Shown here: in pieces, positions 17,793 through 26,579 of the stretch
Position numbering within the stretch: position 1 is the first letter of the stretch
How the letters are laid out: every line of letters starts with the position of its first letter
Assembly: GCA_026129485.1 (NCBI GenBank)
Contig: JAHCHY010000022.1
Span: 1 to 64,000 of the forward strand
From: Cyclobacteriaceae bacterium
GTDB taxonomy: Bacteria > Bacteroidota > Bacteroidia > Cytophagales > Cyclobacteriaceae
Reading direction: 5' to 3'
DNA: 64,000 nt
Position numbers and translations under genes: made by a program
Notes under the pieces: generated by a model
What the model was told of the DNA's origin: nothing
Database searches by the model: none
The model's input: only the letters and a program-made list of their open reading frames with translations

Positions 17793-19454
17793 ATGACTTC
17801 GCATCACACACTACTTACCCAAGCCATTAATGCATTGCATAGCCGCACGTTCTTTGCTGCTTATCCGGAACACCCGGCACCAGCCGTTTATGGCGAAACT
17901 GCCGATGCAGACGGGCAGGCCAAGTTTAAGGATATGCCTGGCAAACGGTTTACCGGGTTAAAGCAAACCGGGGAAACGGGCTGGGCCGGGCAGGAAGAAT
18001 CCCCTTACCTCCAACAACCTTTAAATATTTCGTATCCTGTTTTTACTGTGGATACTTTGATCTCAAAGTCCAAAGCTGCTTTTCATGAATGGCGAAAAGT
18101 ATCCAAAGAAGATCGTGCGGAAATCCTGATTGAATCACTTGAACGGGTTAAGAAAAGATTTTTTGAAATAGCCTATGCCACCATGCATACGACCGGGCAG
18201 GGTTACATGATGGCATTCCAGGCATCGGGCCCGCATGCGGCCGATCGTGCGCTGGAAGCCATTGCAGCCGGTTATGAAGAGCTTTCGCGTGTGCCGGGTT
18301 CAGCGCTTTGGGATAAGCCGATGGGTAAATTCAATATTCAGTTGAACAAGGAATGGCGTGCGGTGCCCAAAGGTATTTCAGTAGTGATCGGCTGTTCTAC
18401 TTTTCCTACGTGGAATTCCGTTACCGGGATTTACGGAAGCTTAGTTACGGGCAATACGGTTATTGTAAAGCCGCATCCGGGTGCTATTTTGCCGATCGCG
18501 ATTTTTGTTTCTGAGATTCAAAGCGTGTTGGTTGAGCATAAATTCGATCCCAATATCTGCCAGCTTGCCGTAGATACATTTGATAAGATGATTACTAAAG
18601 AACTTGCCGAGCATGCTGATGTGAAGCTGATCGATTTTACCGGTAACTCGGTATTTGGCAGTTACCTCGAAGCCTTACCCGGAAAAATTGTATTCACTGA
18701 AAAAACGGGCGTGAATTCTGTGATCCTCGATTCGGCTGAAGATATAGATAAAGTAGCGGCTAACCTGGCATTCTCGGTAAACCTGTATAGCGGGCAGATG
18801 TGTACGGCACCACAAAACTTTTTTATACCGGAAGGCGGAATCAGAACACCAACCGGTATCGTAACCTTTGAGCAGTTTGCCGAAAAATTTGTAGCTAACA
18901 TCAACAGTTTGATTGATAATCCGAAGGCCGGGCCGTTTGTATTGGGAGCGGTGCAAAGCAAAAAAACGAGTGAACGTGTTGTGGAGGCTGCCACATTACC
19001 CGGCAAAGTTTGGTTGAAATCGCGCACGTTTGAGAATCCCATGTTCAGGCAGGCGCGTGTGGCTACACCGGTAGTAATTGAAGTGGAGGCTTCGCAGAAA
19101 GATGTTTTCAGCAAAGAGCTTTTCGGGCCGATTGTATTGCTGATCAAAACTAAAAATACGGATGAGTCTGTTACCCTGGCGCAGGAGCTGGCCAAAGCGC
19201 ATGGCGCTATTTCGTGCGGAGCTTACACAACCGATGCAACTGTTCGTGAAAAGATAGCCGATGAAATGGCGCTTGCCGCGACACCGGTATCATTCAACCT
19301 TACGGGAGGTATTTACATGAATCAGAATGCAGCCTTTTCTGATTTTCATGTTACAGGAGGAAATCCATCGGGTAACGCATCATTCACGAATGGTGAGTAT
19401 GTAACCAAACGGTTTACGTGGGTAGGGCACCGCGAGCCGGTAAAAGCAGGTTAG
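17793..19454 (+). CDS. paaN: phenylacetic acid degradation protein PaaN (aldehyde dehydrogenase superfamily)
   Basis: 553 residues, an NAD(P)-dependent aldehyde dehydrogenase fold of PaaN type. The catalytic cysteine is Cys337 in the motif S-G-Q-M-C-T-A-P-Q, with the general-base region F-T-E-K-T-G about 30 residues earlier and a G-N-T-V-I-V-K-P cofactor motif. By family knowledge it oxidises the semialdehyde formed after ring opening of oxepin-CoA in phenylacetate breakdown. It is about 37 kb from the paaABCD operon but in the same window, so the pathway is split. Its TAG stop directly abuts the stop of the convergent membrane-protein gene. Confidence 0.9.
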   Translation: MTSHHTLLTQAINALHSRTFFAAYPEHPAPAVYGETADADGQAKFKDMPGKRFTGLKQTGETGWAGQEESPYLQQPLNISYPVFTVDTLISKSKAAFHEWRKVSKEDRAEILIESLERVKKRFFEIAYATMHTTGQGYMMAFQASGPHAADRALEAIAAGYEELSRVPGSALWDKPMGKFNIQLNKEWRAVPKGISVVIGCSTFPTWNSVTGIYGSLVTGNTVIVKPHPGAILPIAIFVSEIQSVLVEHKFDPNICQLAVDTFDKMITKELAEHADVKLIDFTGNSVFGSYLEALPGKIVFTEKTGVNSVILDSAEDIDKVAANLAFSVNLYSGQMCTAPQNFFIPEGGIRTPTGIVTFEQFAEKFVANINSLIDNPKAGPFVLGAVQSKKTSERVVEAATLPGKVWLKSRTFENPMFRQARVATPVVIEVEASQKDVFSKELFGPIVLLIKTKNTDESVTLAQELAKAHGAISCGAYTTDATVREKIADEMALAATPVSFNLTGGIYMNQNAAFSDFHVTGGNPSGNASFTNGEYVTKRFTWVGHREPVKAG

Positions 19455-20033
19455 TCAGCGATTGGGTTGTTTCACCAATAAGGATTGGAGCTTGATCCCT
19501 AACATAAATGAAACCCATGCCAGCAATACCACAAACTCGGTGTAGGAACCTCCTGCACCGGGTAATGTTCCGCGCACGCGAGGCAGGTAAGTCATAAAGA
19601 AAACAAACCACACGTAGTACAGGTAAACAAGCGAAAGCACGGAGTATGTTTTTACCGGGAACCGATTTTGCTTAAATTGCCAGTGCGCGTATGGCATAAA
19701 GAAAATAAGTGAGTAAGCCAGAAAACCTCCTGCCAGCCTTACCGGTATCAATGCATTTCCTGAAAGTAAAATATAGGAAAGCAGCTCGGCCAGGTGAATG
19801 GCGTGGGCAATAGCCAATATGAGAAAGTAGCGATCCGAAAGGATAGCGCTTAACCTGACGTTTCGGTGATTGTGAAACAGGAAAATGATGCTGAAAATTG
19901 CCAGCGAAACCCTGCCTGAAAAACGGGTAACGGCCTGGAGCGATTCCAGCGAAGCGCCATAGTTGATCACCGCAAGTAACCCGATGCTTACTTCTATAAT
20001 TAACGTGCTGAGTAAAGCATTTTTAAAGCTCAT
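19455..20033 (-). CDS. multi-pass membrane protein, unknown
   Basis: 192 residues with about six hydrophobic helices and two conserved-looking histidines in H-A-I-H-L-A-E within helix 3, reminiscent of haem-binding membrane proteins but not enough for assignment. I do not recognise the family. It lies 12 bp downstream of the penicillin acylase gene on the same strand and is probably translated from the same mRNA. Its stop codon is immediately next to that of paaN with no spacer. Confidence 0.65.
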   Translation of the reverse strand: MSFKNALLSTLIIEVSIGLLAVINYGASLESLQAVTRFSGRVSLAIFSIIFLFHNHRNVRLSAILSDRYFLILAIAHAIHLAELLSYILLSGNALIPVRLAGGFLAYSLIFFMPYAHWQFKQNRFPVKTYSVLSLVYLYYVWFVFFMTYLPRVRGTLPGAGGSYTEFVVLLAWVSFMLGIKLQSLLVKQPNR

Positions 20034-20045
20034 CTTGTGCGGCTG

Positions 20046-22436
20046 CTATTCTTTTGCCGGAGTAAGAACCAGCTTTTTACCGGTTGCTTCAATAGCTGAT
20101 TTATTCATTAGCATCTTTCTGAATTTGCCGGTGGCAAACATCCCGGCCTGATCGCCATAATGCTTACTCATAACATTGCCCGATTGCCCGGAAGGCGAAA
20201 CCGTAATGCCGTTTTCCTGATCAGCAAAGTCGGTGATCTTGCGCAGGGCAGGGCCGCCATCTACTTTATAGTAACCCGTAGTGTCCAATTTAAAATGCAG
20301 GTTGTTGATCACTTCGCTTCCGCCCGGCACAGGGAAAGGCCCCACATTAAAGAAATTCCGTAAAGGCTTTACCGCATCAAAAGCATGCTTGTGTGTAAGC
20401 GTGTGGATTTTTCCCCACTTCCAGTCGGCAGGATTTTTTCCGCACGCGGCAGTAAGCAATGCAATGGTTTTGTCTGCCGCCTGCTGAACAATTTGCGAGC
20501 GGGTTTCTTTTGCTTCGGTATTTTTATCATCCCACCATGGTGAATTTTCGTTGGCAATAAAATGCTCGTAGCTGTTTTTCAGAACAGAGGTTGCAGCCAG
20601 TCCTTCAAAGGCGGCATGTGAAATCTCATCGGCCATAGCCAAACGCATGGTTTGCGAAAGCAGGTTGTAGTAAATAGCAGGCGCGGTTAGCCCGGTATCG
20701 TGCACGCCATTCCAGCTTTCGAGCTGGGTAATCAGCTCGTTGTATTCAGATTTGTTTATGCTTTTAAGGATCGCAGCAAACTGGCGGGCAATATCGGTAT
20801 GCATGTGCGAGGTTACATCCAGTATGGTTGTCTTTATATCATCCACCGTCCACTTTTTATTTTCTTTGATCAGCTCTTCAATGCGGCCGGCCCGGCTGCG
20901 CGGATAGTAATAGCCGGGGTACAGCACACCATCCACACTATCGGGCTGATTGTTGGCGGAATACACATAGCCCCAGGGAGGGTTTACGGCATGTGGATTT
21001 TTAGAGAAATCGTAAAAGCCCAGGTACTCATCGTTTCCGCTTGCGCCATCTAAGAAGAATTTAGAAGCAACGTGTTTGGGCCTTACGGGAAGCTTGGCTA
21101 CAGCCCACCACGCAATGTTGCCGTGCGCATCGGCATACATCAGGTTTAAGCCGGGCGCTGAAAACAGGGAAGCTGCTTTTTCGACATCAGCAAAATTTTG
21201 CGAGTGATTCAATAAATAGGCGGCCTGCAAGGCATAGTTGGTTTCGTGATTGAGCAGCCACCAGAGTGAGGTGGGTTTGGATTCATCCGTAAACTCAAGA
21301 ATGCCACTGATCATGTTACCATGCGGAGTAACAGGAATAGTTAATTCCACATCTATATCGCCTTTCACTTTTATAATTTCCTTGCGGAACTGAATATCCA
21401 CCCATTCGCCTTTGTATTTTACCTGCCCTTCGTCATTCGTTTCTTCGTAGAAGAAGTCGGTGTCATCGTTTTCAAACATGGTTAAGCCCCATCCGGCAAA
21501 ATGATTTTGTCCTAACAACCCGAACGGAATACCTGCAATATGATGACCATAGAATTTATAGCCGGGGTATTCGAGGTGCGCCTCGTACCACACGGCCGGT
21601 TGTGCAAAACCAATGTGTGTATCATTAGCGAGTATAGGCATTCCCGAAGCGGTTCTGTCCCCGGCAATAGCCCAGCCGTTACTTCCCTGCCAGAGCGGTA
21701 CGGGAATTTTGTCAAGCGCTTCGCCAAAAAATGCAATCAGCGAATCGGTAGCTTTAATTTTTCTGGCTCCATTAAAATTTTGAATACGCACGGCATTGGC
21801 AGGTGTTTCTACAGCCAGGTCTTTTAAATACTCGGCACCTAATTCGGTTTTTATTTTTTCCAGCACCGGGTCTGCCCGCAACCCTTCGGCAAACCCAAAC
21901 GACATAAACCCGACTGCGAGGTAAATGTCTTTCGGCTCAAATTCGGTTTTGGGTATGCCGATGATGGAGAACTCAAGAGGAGTTTTGCCGGTGCGGATAA
22001 ATTCATTGATGCCTTTCTGATAAGCAAGTGCCGCACGTTGAAAGCCTGCCGTATCGGCTTGCAAAAACTGTTGCGCATGCGCTTCTGCGAACTGGTTAAT
22101 GCCGAGTGCGCGGAAGAGCTTGTCCACTTTCAATAAATCCTTACCCAGCACTTCCGAAAGCCTTCCGCTGGCTGCCCGCCTGATCATTTCCATCTGGAAC
22201 AGGCGATCCTGCGCGTGCACGTAGCCGAGCGCAAAGTAGGCATCGGCTTCGTTTTGGGCATAGATGTGCGGTACACCGTAGTCATCGTAATGTACGGTTA
22301 CCGGTTCTTTTAATCCCGCCAGCGCAAGCTCACCGGAATAAACCGGCCTGGTGGTTTGCAGGTAGATGTAGAGGCCAATGCCAGCAATGAGCAGCAGGGC
22401 AACAAGGCCGAGGAGAATGCGTTTGAGAAGCTTCAT
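20046..22436 (-). CDS. penicillin acylase (penicillin amidase) family Ntn-hydrolase
   Basis: 796 residues. An N-terminal anchor helix (about 8-27) is followed by the alpha chain, then the autocatalytic cleavage site: Gly251-Ser252-Asn-Gly-Trp, where Ser252 becomes the N-terminal nucleophile of the beta chain. Family members hydrolyse amide bonds of beta-lactams, acyl-homoserine lactones or other N-acyl compounds; the natural substrate here is unknown. The anchor indicates a periplasmic or envelope location. Upstream, 93 bp separate it from a divergent dipeptidase gene. Confidence 0.92.
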   Translation of the reverse strand: MKLLKRILLGLVALLLIAGIGLYIYLQTTRPVYSGELALAGLKEPVTVHYDDYGVPHIYAQNEADAYFALGYVHAQDRLFQMEMIRRAASGRLSEVLGKDLLKVDKLFRALGINQFAEAHAQQFLQADTAGFQRAALAYQKGINEFIRTGKTPLEFSIIGIPKTEFEPKDIYLAVGFMSFGFAEGLRADPVLEKIKTELGAEYLKDLAVETPANAVRIQNFNGARKIKATDSLIAFFGEALDKIPVPLWQGSNGWAIAGDRTASGMPILANDTHIGFAQPAVWYEAHLEYPGYKFYGHHIAGIPFGLLGQNHFAGWGLTMFENDDTDFFYEETNDEGQVKYKGEWVDIQFRKEIIKVKGDIDVELTIPVTPHGNMISGILEFTDESKPTSLWWLLNHETNYALQAAYLLNHSQNFADVEKAASLFSAPGLNLMYADAHGNIAWWAVAKLPVRPKHVASKFFLDGASGNDEYLGFYDFSKNPHAVNPPWGYVYSANNQPDSVDGVLYPGYYYPRSRAGRIEELIKENKKWTVDDIKTTILDVTSHMHTDIARQFAAILKSINKSEYNELITQLESWNGVHDTGLTAPAIYYNLLSQTMRLAMADEISHAAFEGLAATSVLKNSYEHFIANENSPWWDDKNTEAKETRSQIVQQAADKTIALLTAACGKNPADWKWGKIHTLTHKHAFDAVKPLRNFFNVGPFPVPGGSEVINNLHFKLDTTGYYKVDGGPALRKITDFADQENGITVSPSGQSGNVMSKHYGDQAGMFATGKFRKMLMNKSAIEATGKKLVLTPAKE

Positions 22437-22528
22437 AAAAGAAAGATTACCGAAAGGTAGTGAATTGAGCCCTCACCCCATTAGCGTTGAGGGATAAAGA
22501 TGGTATCTTTATCAGGTAATTTATCATT

Positions 22529-23197
22529 ATGAAATTCTTCATCTTGCTGCTCTTTCCGTTCTGCCTGTTCGCCCAAAACAAATATGGCCTCACTCCGGTT
22601 AAGCTTGACGAGTATAAGCAAAGCGTAAAAGCCAACCCCGATAATGAGCTGGTTAACCTTGAACAGTACATTCCCGGTATTGTGCTGGACATACGCTATG
22701 CCACTACCGACAACTTTACCGGGGAAAAAATCTATAACCTGGCACGTGCGTATGCACGCAAACCGGTGGCCGATGCCCTGAAAAAAATTCAGGCCGATTT
22801 GAAACAGAAAGGATTGGGCTTAAAAATTTTTGACGGCTACCGGCCTTATTCTGCTACGGTAAAGTTCTACGAAACTTATCGTGATACCACTTATGTGGCT
22901 TCGCCCTACAAAGGCTCAAGGCACAATCGTGGTTGTGCGCTTGATCTTACGATTATTGACCTGAAAACCGGAAAAGAACAGCCTATGCCAACGGAGTATG
23001 ATTCATTTAAAAAAGAAGCGTGGCCCTCTACACCAGTGGCCGATCCAAAAATCCGGGCCAACCGAAAGTTGTTGATTGATGCGATGGAAAATCACGGCTT
23101 TAAAGTGAACAGTTCCGAATGGTGGCATTTCGATTTTATCGGCTGGCAGAAGTATGCGGTGATGGATATTGATTTTGAGGAGCTGGAAAATGATTAA
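22529..23197 (+). CDS. D-alanyl-D-alanine dipeptidase (VanX / DdpX family, M15)
   Basis: 222 residues with a signal peptide of about 15 residues. The zinc-site motifs of the family are intact: H132-N-R-G-C-A-L-D139 and E197-W-W-H200. VanX-type enzymes cleave D-Ala-D-Ala; in non-glycopeptide-producing bacteria this usually recycles cell-wall dipeptides. There is no vanHA-type ligase or dehydrogenase nearby, so a resistance role is not supported. It is divergent from the penicillin acylase, giving two amide-hydrolysing envelope enzymes side by side. Confidence 0.9.
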   Translation: MKFFILLLFPFCLFAQNKYGLTPVKLDEYKQSVKANPDNELVNLEQYIPGIVLDIRYATTDNFTGEKIYNLARAYARKPVADALKKIQADLKQKGLGLKIFDGYRPYSATVKFYETYRDTTYVASPYKGSRHNRGCALDLTIIDLKTGKEQPMPTEYDSFKKEAWPSTPVADPKIRANRKLLIDAMENHGFKVNSSEWWHFDFIGWQKYAVMDIDFEELEND

Positions 23198-23309
23198 ATT
23201 AGGACCAGAAAAATTTTATTTACTACTTCGAAGATGTGCTAAGAGTTGATTTAGAGAAACTCTATGTTTAGCAAATCCGGAAAGGTGAGAAAACTTGCTT
23301 GATACAATA

Positions 23310-23346
23310 GCAAATTTATGCAGATGAATGCTCCGGCAAATTTATG
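23310..23346. repeat. 11-bp direct repeat upstream of small membrane gene
   Basis: GCAAATTTATG occurs at 23310-23320 and again at 23336-23346, 26 bp start to start, within the 187-bp gap before the gene at 23385. Two identical boxes about 2.5 helical turns apart could be a regulator site; nothing else supports this. Confidence 0.4.
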
Positions 23347-23384
23347 GATAGTAAACCGATGGTTTTTCAGGGAATATAAACTCA

Positions 23385-23705
23385 ATGGAAAAGGATCCTA
23401 TTTTTAAGTACAGACAGCCGTTTGTAACGGCAGCCGGCATCATTCTGGGGTTCGTGTTAAACTATACCGTTGAAATAGTGAAGATAGCCGGTAAAGACCA
23501 GAGGGTTCCGTATTTTATATTGGTTTTTACTTTAACAGGAATTGCATTGTTGATAACTTCCGTATTTCGTATTCTTAACAACCGGTATGACCACCGAAAT
23601 GCAGATCGGTATTATCGAAAAACTTTGTTCTTCTTTCTTTCAGGCGTTATTCTTGTATCCTTAGGTGCGATGCTAAGAGTTATCCGTATTATTGTACTTA
23701 CCTGA
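23385..23705 (+). CDS. small three-helix membrane protein, unknown
   Basis: 106 residues with three predicted membrane helices (about 12-30, 42-62 and 82-104) separated by charged loops rich in Arg, Tyr and Asp. I do not recognise a family. It stands alone between a dipeptidase and a convergent amidohydrolase. The short hairpin TGAATT-GAAA-AATTCA at 23739-23754 may end its transcript, though the stem is only A/T-rich. Confidence 0.55.
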   Translation: MEKDPIFKYRQPFVTAAGIILGFVLNYTVEIVKIAGKDQRVPYFILVFTLTGIALLITSVFRILNNRYDHRNADRYYRKTLFFFLSGVILVSLGAMLRVIRIIVLT

Positions 23706-23751
23706 TTAATTTTTTGAACTTGTTCTAAATTGCCTGTGTGAATTGAAAAAT

Positions 23752-25086
23752 TCATTTAATCAGGTTCTTATAAATAATCCCGTCTTTTACAATCACTAAA
23801 ATTTTTTTGTCGGGTTTTGCAATTAAAGATAAATCCTGAACAGGATTGCCATCTACTAACAAAATATCAGCCAATGCGCCTTCTTCTATAACGCCAATTT
23901 TTCCTTGATATGGACTTCGTAAACCTGAAAGTTGCAAAAGTTCTCCATTATCGCGGGTAATCATCTTTAATATTTCGGCATTGGTAAACCACGGTTGTAA
24001 TTTCAGGATATATTGATTCTGTTCACTATTCAATTCGGGTTCAAAAAGAAAATCTGTTCCCCAGGCCAGTTTCACATTCAGTTTTTTTGCCATTGGCCAT
24101 AACTTTTTCTGACCTTCAATAACCGGCTTTCTCTTTTCCTTACGAATTTCAGCCATTTCCGGAGACGATTCCAACAGATTTTGAGTACTCAGCCAAATTC
24201 CTTTTTCTGCCATCAACTGAAGTGTTGCTTCATCTAACAATTGTCCGTGCTCAATACATTTTACCCCGGCTTCAATTGCTCTTTGCACTGCGCGTGGCGT
24301 GTAGGCATGAACCATAACATAAGTTCCCCAATCTTCAGCCGCTTCTACCGAGGCTTTCATTTCGTCAAGCGTATATTGGGTTACATCTACCGGATCATAT
24401 GCGGACGAAGTACCGCCACCGGCCATTACTTTAATCTGGCTGGCACCGAATCTTAAATTTTCCCGTGTTGCCGTTAGCACCTCGTCTCTACCATCTGCAA
24501 TAAAAGTGGCTCCGTATTCTTCGGCCCGGGAAGGTTTTCCAAAAAATCTTCTTGACCTTTCGTCTGGTGTTCTAAAATCACCATGCCCGGCCGTTTGGCT
24601 TATGGTAGCACCCGAAGGCCAAACTCTCGGCCCTTTAATCTGTTGTTTATCAATGGCTGCTTTTAATGGAAATATGGGCCCACCCGCGTCTCTTATACTG
24701 GTAAATCCGCGCATCAGCGTAGCCTCAGCCGATTGACCTACAAACTTCATCGCCATATCCAAATTAAAATCGGGCGACATCATTTGTTCCATAGTCAGTG
24801 CACCAAACGTAAGATGAACATGAACATCAATTAGTCCGGGCATTAGCGTTTTGCCCTTTCCGTTAATAGTAATAACATCTCCCTTTACGGTGATAGGTTT
24901 AGCATCTATTTTTTCGATTTTATTTCCTTTGATATAGACATTAACCGGAGGTGAAAGCTGTGAGGAAGCATCAAGAACCCGGACGTTTGAAAATACAATC
25001 TGGTTTTCGGTTTTGTTCTGTGCCGAAACAGACGACAGGAATAGCGAAAATACGAGGACCGAACTGGAGAAGAATGATATACGCAT
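23752..25086 (-). CDS. secreted amidohydrolase (imidazolonepropionase / prolidase-like)
   Basis: 444 residues with a signal peptide ending in V-S-A-Q. The metal site of the amidohydrolase superfamily is visible: G-L-I-D-V-H-V-H near residue 82, a bridging K-V-M-A-G-G segment, H-A-Y-T, E-H-G and the catalytic aspartate in W-G-T-D. Relatives include Xaa-Pro dipeptidases and N-acyl amino acid hydrolases; the substrate is not predictable. It is a single gene preceded by a 329-bp non-coding stretch. Confidence 0.88.
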   Translation of the reverse strand: MRISFFSSSVLVFSLFLSSVSAQNKTENQIVFSNVRVLDASSQLSPPVNVYIKGNKIEKIDAKPITVKGDVITINGKGKTLMPGLIDVHVHLTFGALTMEQMMSPDFNLDMAMKFVGQSAEATLMRGFTSIRDAGGPIFPLKAAIDKQQIKGPRVWPSGATISQTAGHGDFRTPDERSRRFFGKPSRAEEYGATFIADGRDEVLTATRENLRFGASQIKVMAGGGTSSAYDPVDVTQYTLDEMKASVEAAEDWGTYVMVHAYTPRAVQRAIEAGVKCIEHGQLLDEATLQLMAEKGIWLSTQNLLESSPEMAEIRKEKRKPVIEGQKKLWPMAKKLNVKLAWGTDFLFEPELNSEQNQYILKLQPWFTNAEILKMITRDNGELLQLSGLRSPYQGKIGVIEEGALADILLVDGNPVQDLSLIAKPDKKILVIVKDGIIYKNLIK

Positions 25087-25415
25087 ATGTTCAGGTTATG
25101 AAAATTTAGTTGAAGGTAGGTTAATTTTACTTATGATTAAATTCTGAGTTTAAGTAACAATTACAACACAAAAAGGCTGAAAGAAAGCAGAACTAATTTT
25201 CCCCTCAATAGACTAAGTAATCAAACTTGTGTTACCACGACAGGATATAAACAATACAGCCAAGAGCATAGGCATGTAATTGGCAGGCTTTTAAAAGCAA
25301 GAAGAATGCGATCATATCCGGGTAATAAATTGTGTTTTTTAAGGTGCAACGCCTAACTTATGCCCGATTCGTTTATTTTTATGATCTATATTCTTACCCA
25401 ACGATGTGATATTTT
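25087..25415. other. 329-bp intergenic region, no clear element
   Basis: A/T-rich spacer between the divergent amidohydrolase and M42 peptidase genes. It must hold both promoters, but I find no exact TAnnTTTG box, no convincing hairpin, no tRNA and no credible ORF. Confidence 0.6.
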
Positions 25416-26486
25416 ATGGACAAAAAAAGCAAAAAATTCCTTTTCGATTATTTAAACAATGCTTCACCCACCGGTTTTGAATCGGCCGGGCAGCAGATAT
25501 GGTTAGACTACATCAAGCCTTACACCAGCGATTACATGGTGGATGTATATGGCACGGCCGTAGGCGTTATAAATCCCAAAGCCGGCTACAAGGTGGTGAT
25601 TGAAGCCCATGCCGATGAGATCTCGTGGTTTGTAAACTATATTACCGATGAAGGCTACATCTATGTGCGCAGAAACGGTGGCTCCGATCACCAGATCGCG
25701 CCTTCCATGCGCGTAAATATTTATGGCGATAAGGGAGTTGTAAAAGGTGTGTTCGGCTGGCCGGCCATTCACGTGCGTGATGCCGGCAAGGAAGAGACGC
25801 CAACCCTCAAAAATATTTTCATCGATATCGGTGCCGAATCCAAAAAGGAAGTAGAAGCTATGGGGGTACATGTAGGTTCTGTAGCCGTGTTTGAAGATGA
25901 GTTGATTGAGCTGAATAAAAACTACTTAACCGGCCGCGCGTTGGATAACCGTATGGGCGGCTTTATGATTGCCGAGGTAGCACGCAGGCTCAGCGAAAAC
26001 AAAAAAAAGCTTCCGTTCTGTTTGTATGTGGTAAATGCCGTGCAGGAGGAAATAGGCTTGCGTGGTGCTGAAATGATTTCGCGCAGGCTGAAACCCGACC
26101 TGGCTATTTGTACCGATGTAACGCACGATACGCAATCGCCCATGTACAACAAGAAAGAGAGCGGTAACCTGAAATGCGGCCTCGGCCCGGTGTTGTGCTA
26201 CGGCCCTGCCGTGCAGAACAATGTGCTGAAGATGATTATTGATGTGGCGGAGAAGAAGAAGATACCGTTCCAGCGCCAGGCGGTATCGCGCTCTACCGGA
26301 ACAGATACCGATTCATTTGCCTACTCAGCCGAAGGAGTTGCTTCCGCATTGATTTCGCTTCCGCTCAAGTACATGCACACTACGGTTGAAACCGTGCATA
26401 AGGACGATGTGGATAATGTGATCAACCTGATTTATGAAACCCTGCTGCAGGTTAAGCCGGGACGTGATTTCAGATATATTAAATAG
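25416..26486 (+). CDS. M42 family metallo-aminopeptidase
   Basis: 356 residues, full length for the M42 (glutamyl aminopeptidase / FrvX-like) family. The dinuclear metal site is intact: A-H-A-D-E (His/Asp), A-L-D-N-R-M-G (Asp), Q-E-E-I-G-L-R-G (the two glutamates), C-T-D-V-T-H and the C-terminal M-H-T-T-V-E histidine. No signal peptide, so cytoplasmic, where such tetrahedral peptidases trim peptides. A long hairpin (26483-26567) begins at its stop codon and separates it from the next gene. Confidence 0.93.
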   Translation: MDKKSKKFLFDYLNNASPTGFESAGQQIWLDYIKPYTSDYMVDVYGTAVGVINPKAGYKVVIEAHADEISWFVNYITDEGYIYVRRNGGSDHQIAPSMRVNIYGDKGVVKGVFGWPAIHVRDAGKEETPTLKNIFIDIGAESKKEVEAMGVHVGSVAVFEDELIELNKNYLTGRALDNRMGGFMIAEVARRLSENKKKLPFCLYVVNAVQEEIGLRGAEMISRRLKPDLAICTDVTHDTQSPMYNKKESGNLKCGLGPVLCYGPAVQNNVLKMIIDVAEKKKIPFQRQAVSRSTGTDTDSFAYSAEGVASALISLPLKYMHTTVETVHKDDVDNVINLIYETLLQVKPGRDFRYIK

Positions 26487-26567
26487 TCTTTAGTCAATAG
26501 TAGATAGTCTTTAGTAGATGCCATTGTGTAAACATCTACTGACTATGGACTATTGACTAAAGACTAT
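26483..26567. repeat. long intergenic dyad built from reiterated GACTATT/GACTAAA words
   Basis: Outer arms of 19 bp are perfect complements: ATAGTCTTTAGTCAATAGT at 26483-26501 and its reverse complement at 26549-26567. Nested inside are ATAGTC (26504-26509) with GACTAT (26541-26546) and AGTAGATG (26513-26520) with CATCTACT (26533-26540), leaving a 12-nt loop. The whole 85 bases can fold into one hairpin that fills almost all of the gap between two co-directional genes. It may act as a terminator, mRNA stabiliser or a mobile repeat. Confidence 0.85.
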
Positions 26568-26579
26568 CGACTATTTCAG

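Noticed and set aside
22473-22492. CCCTCA/TGAGGG hairpin upstream of the dipeptidase as a second MITE-like element
   Set aside because: Only a 6-bp stem; it lacks the terminal repeats of the element at 63564.
22529-23197. VanX-like gene as part of a glycopeptide-resistance cluster
   Set aside because: No vanH, vanA-type ligase or two-component pair is adjacent, so a dipeptide-recycling role is the simpler reading.
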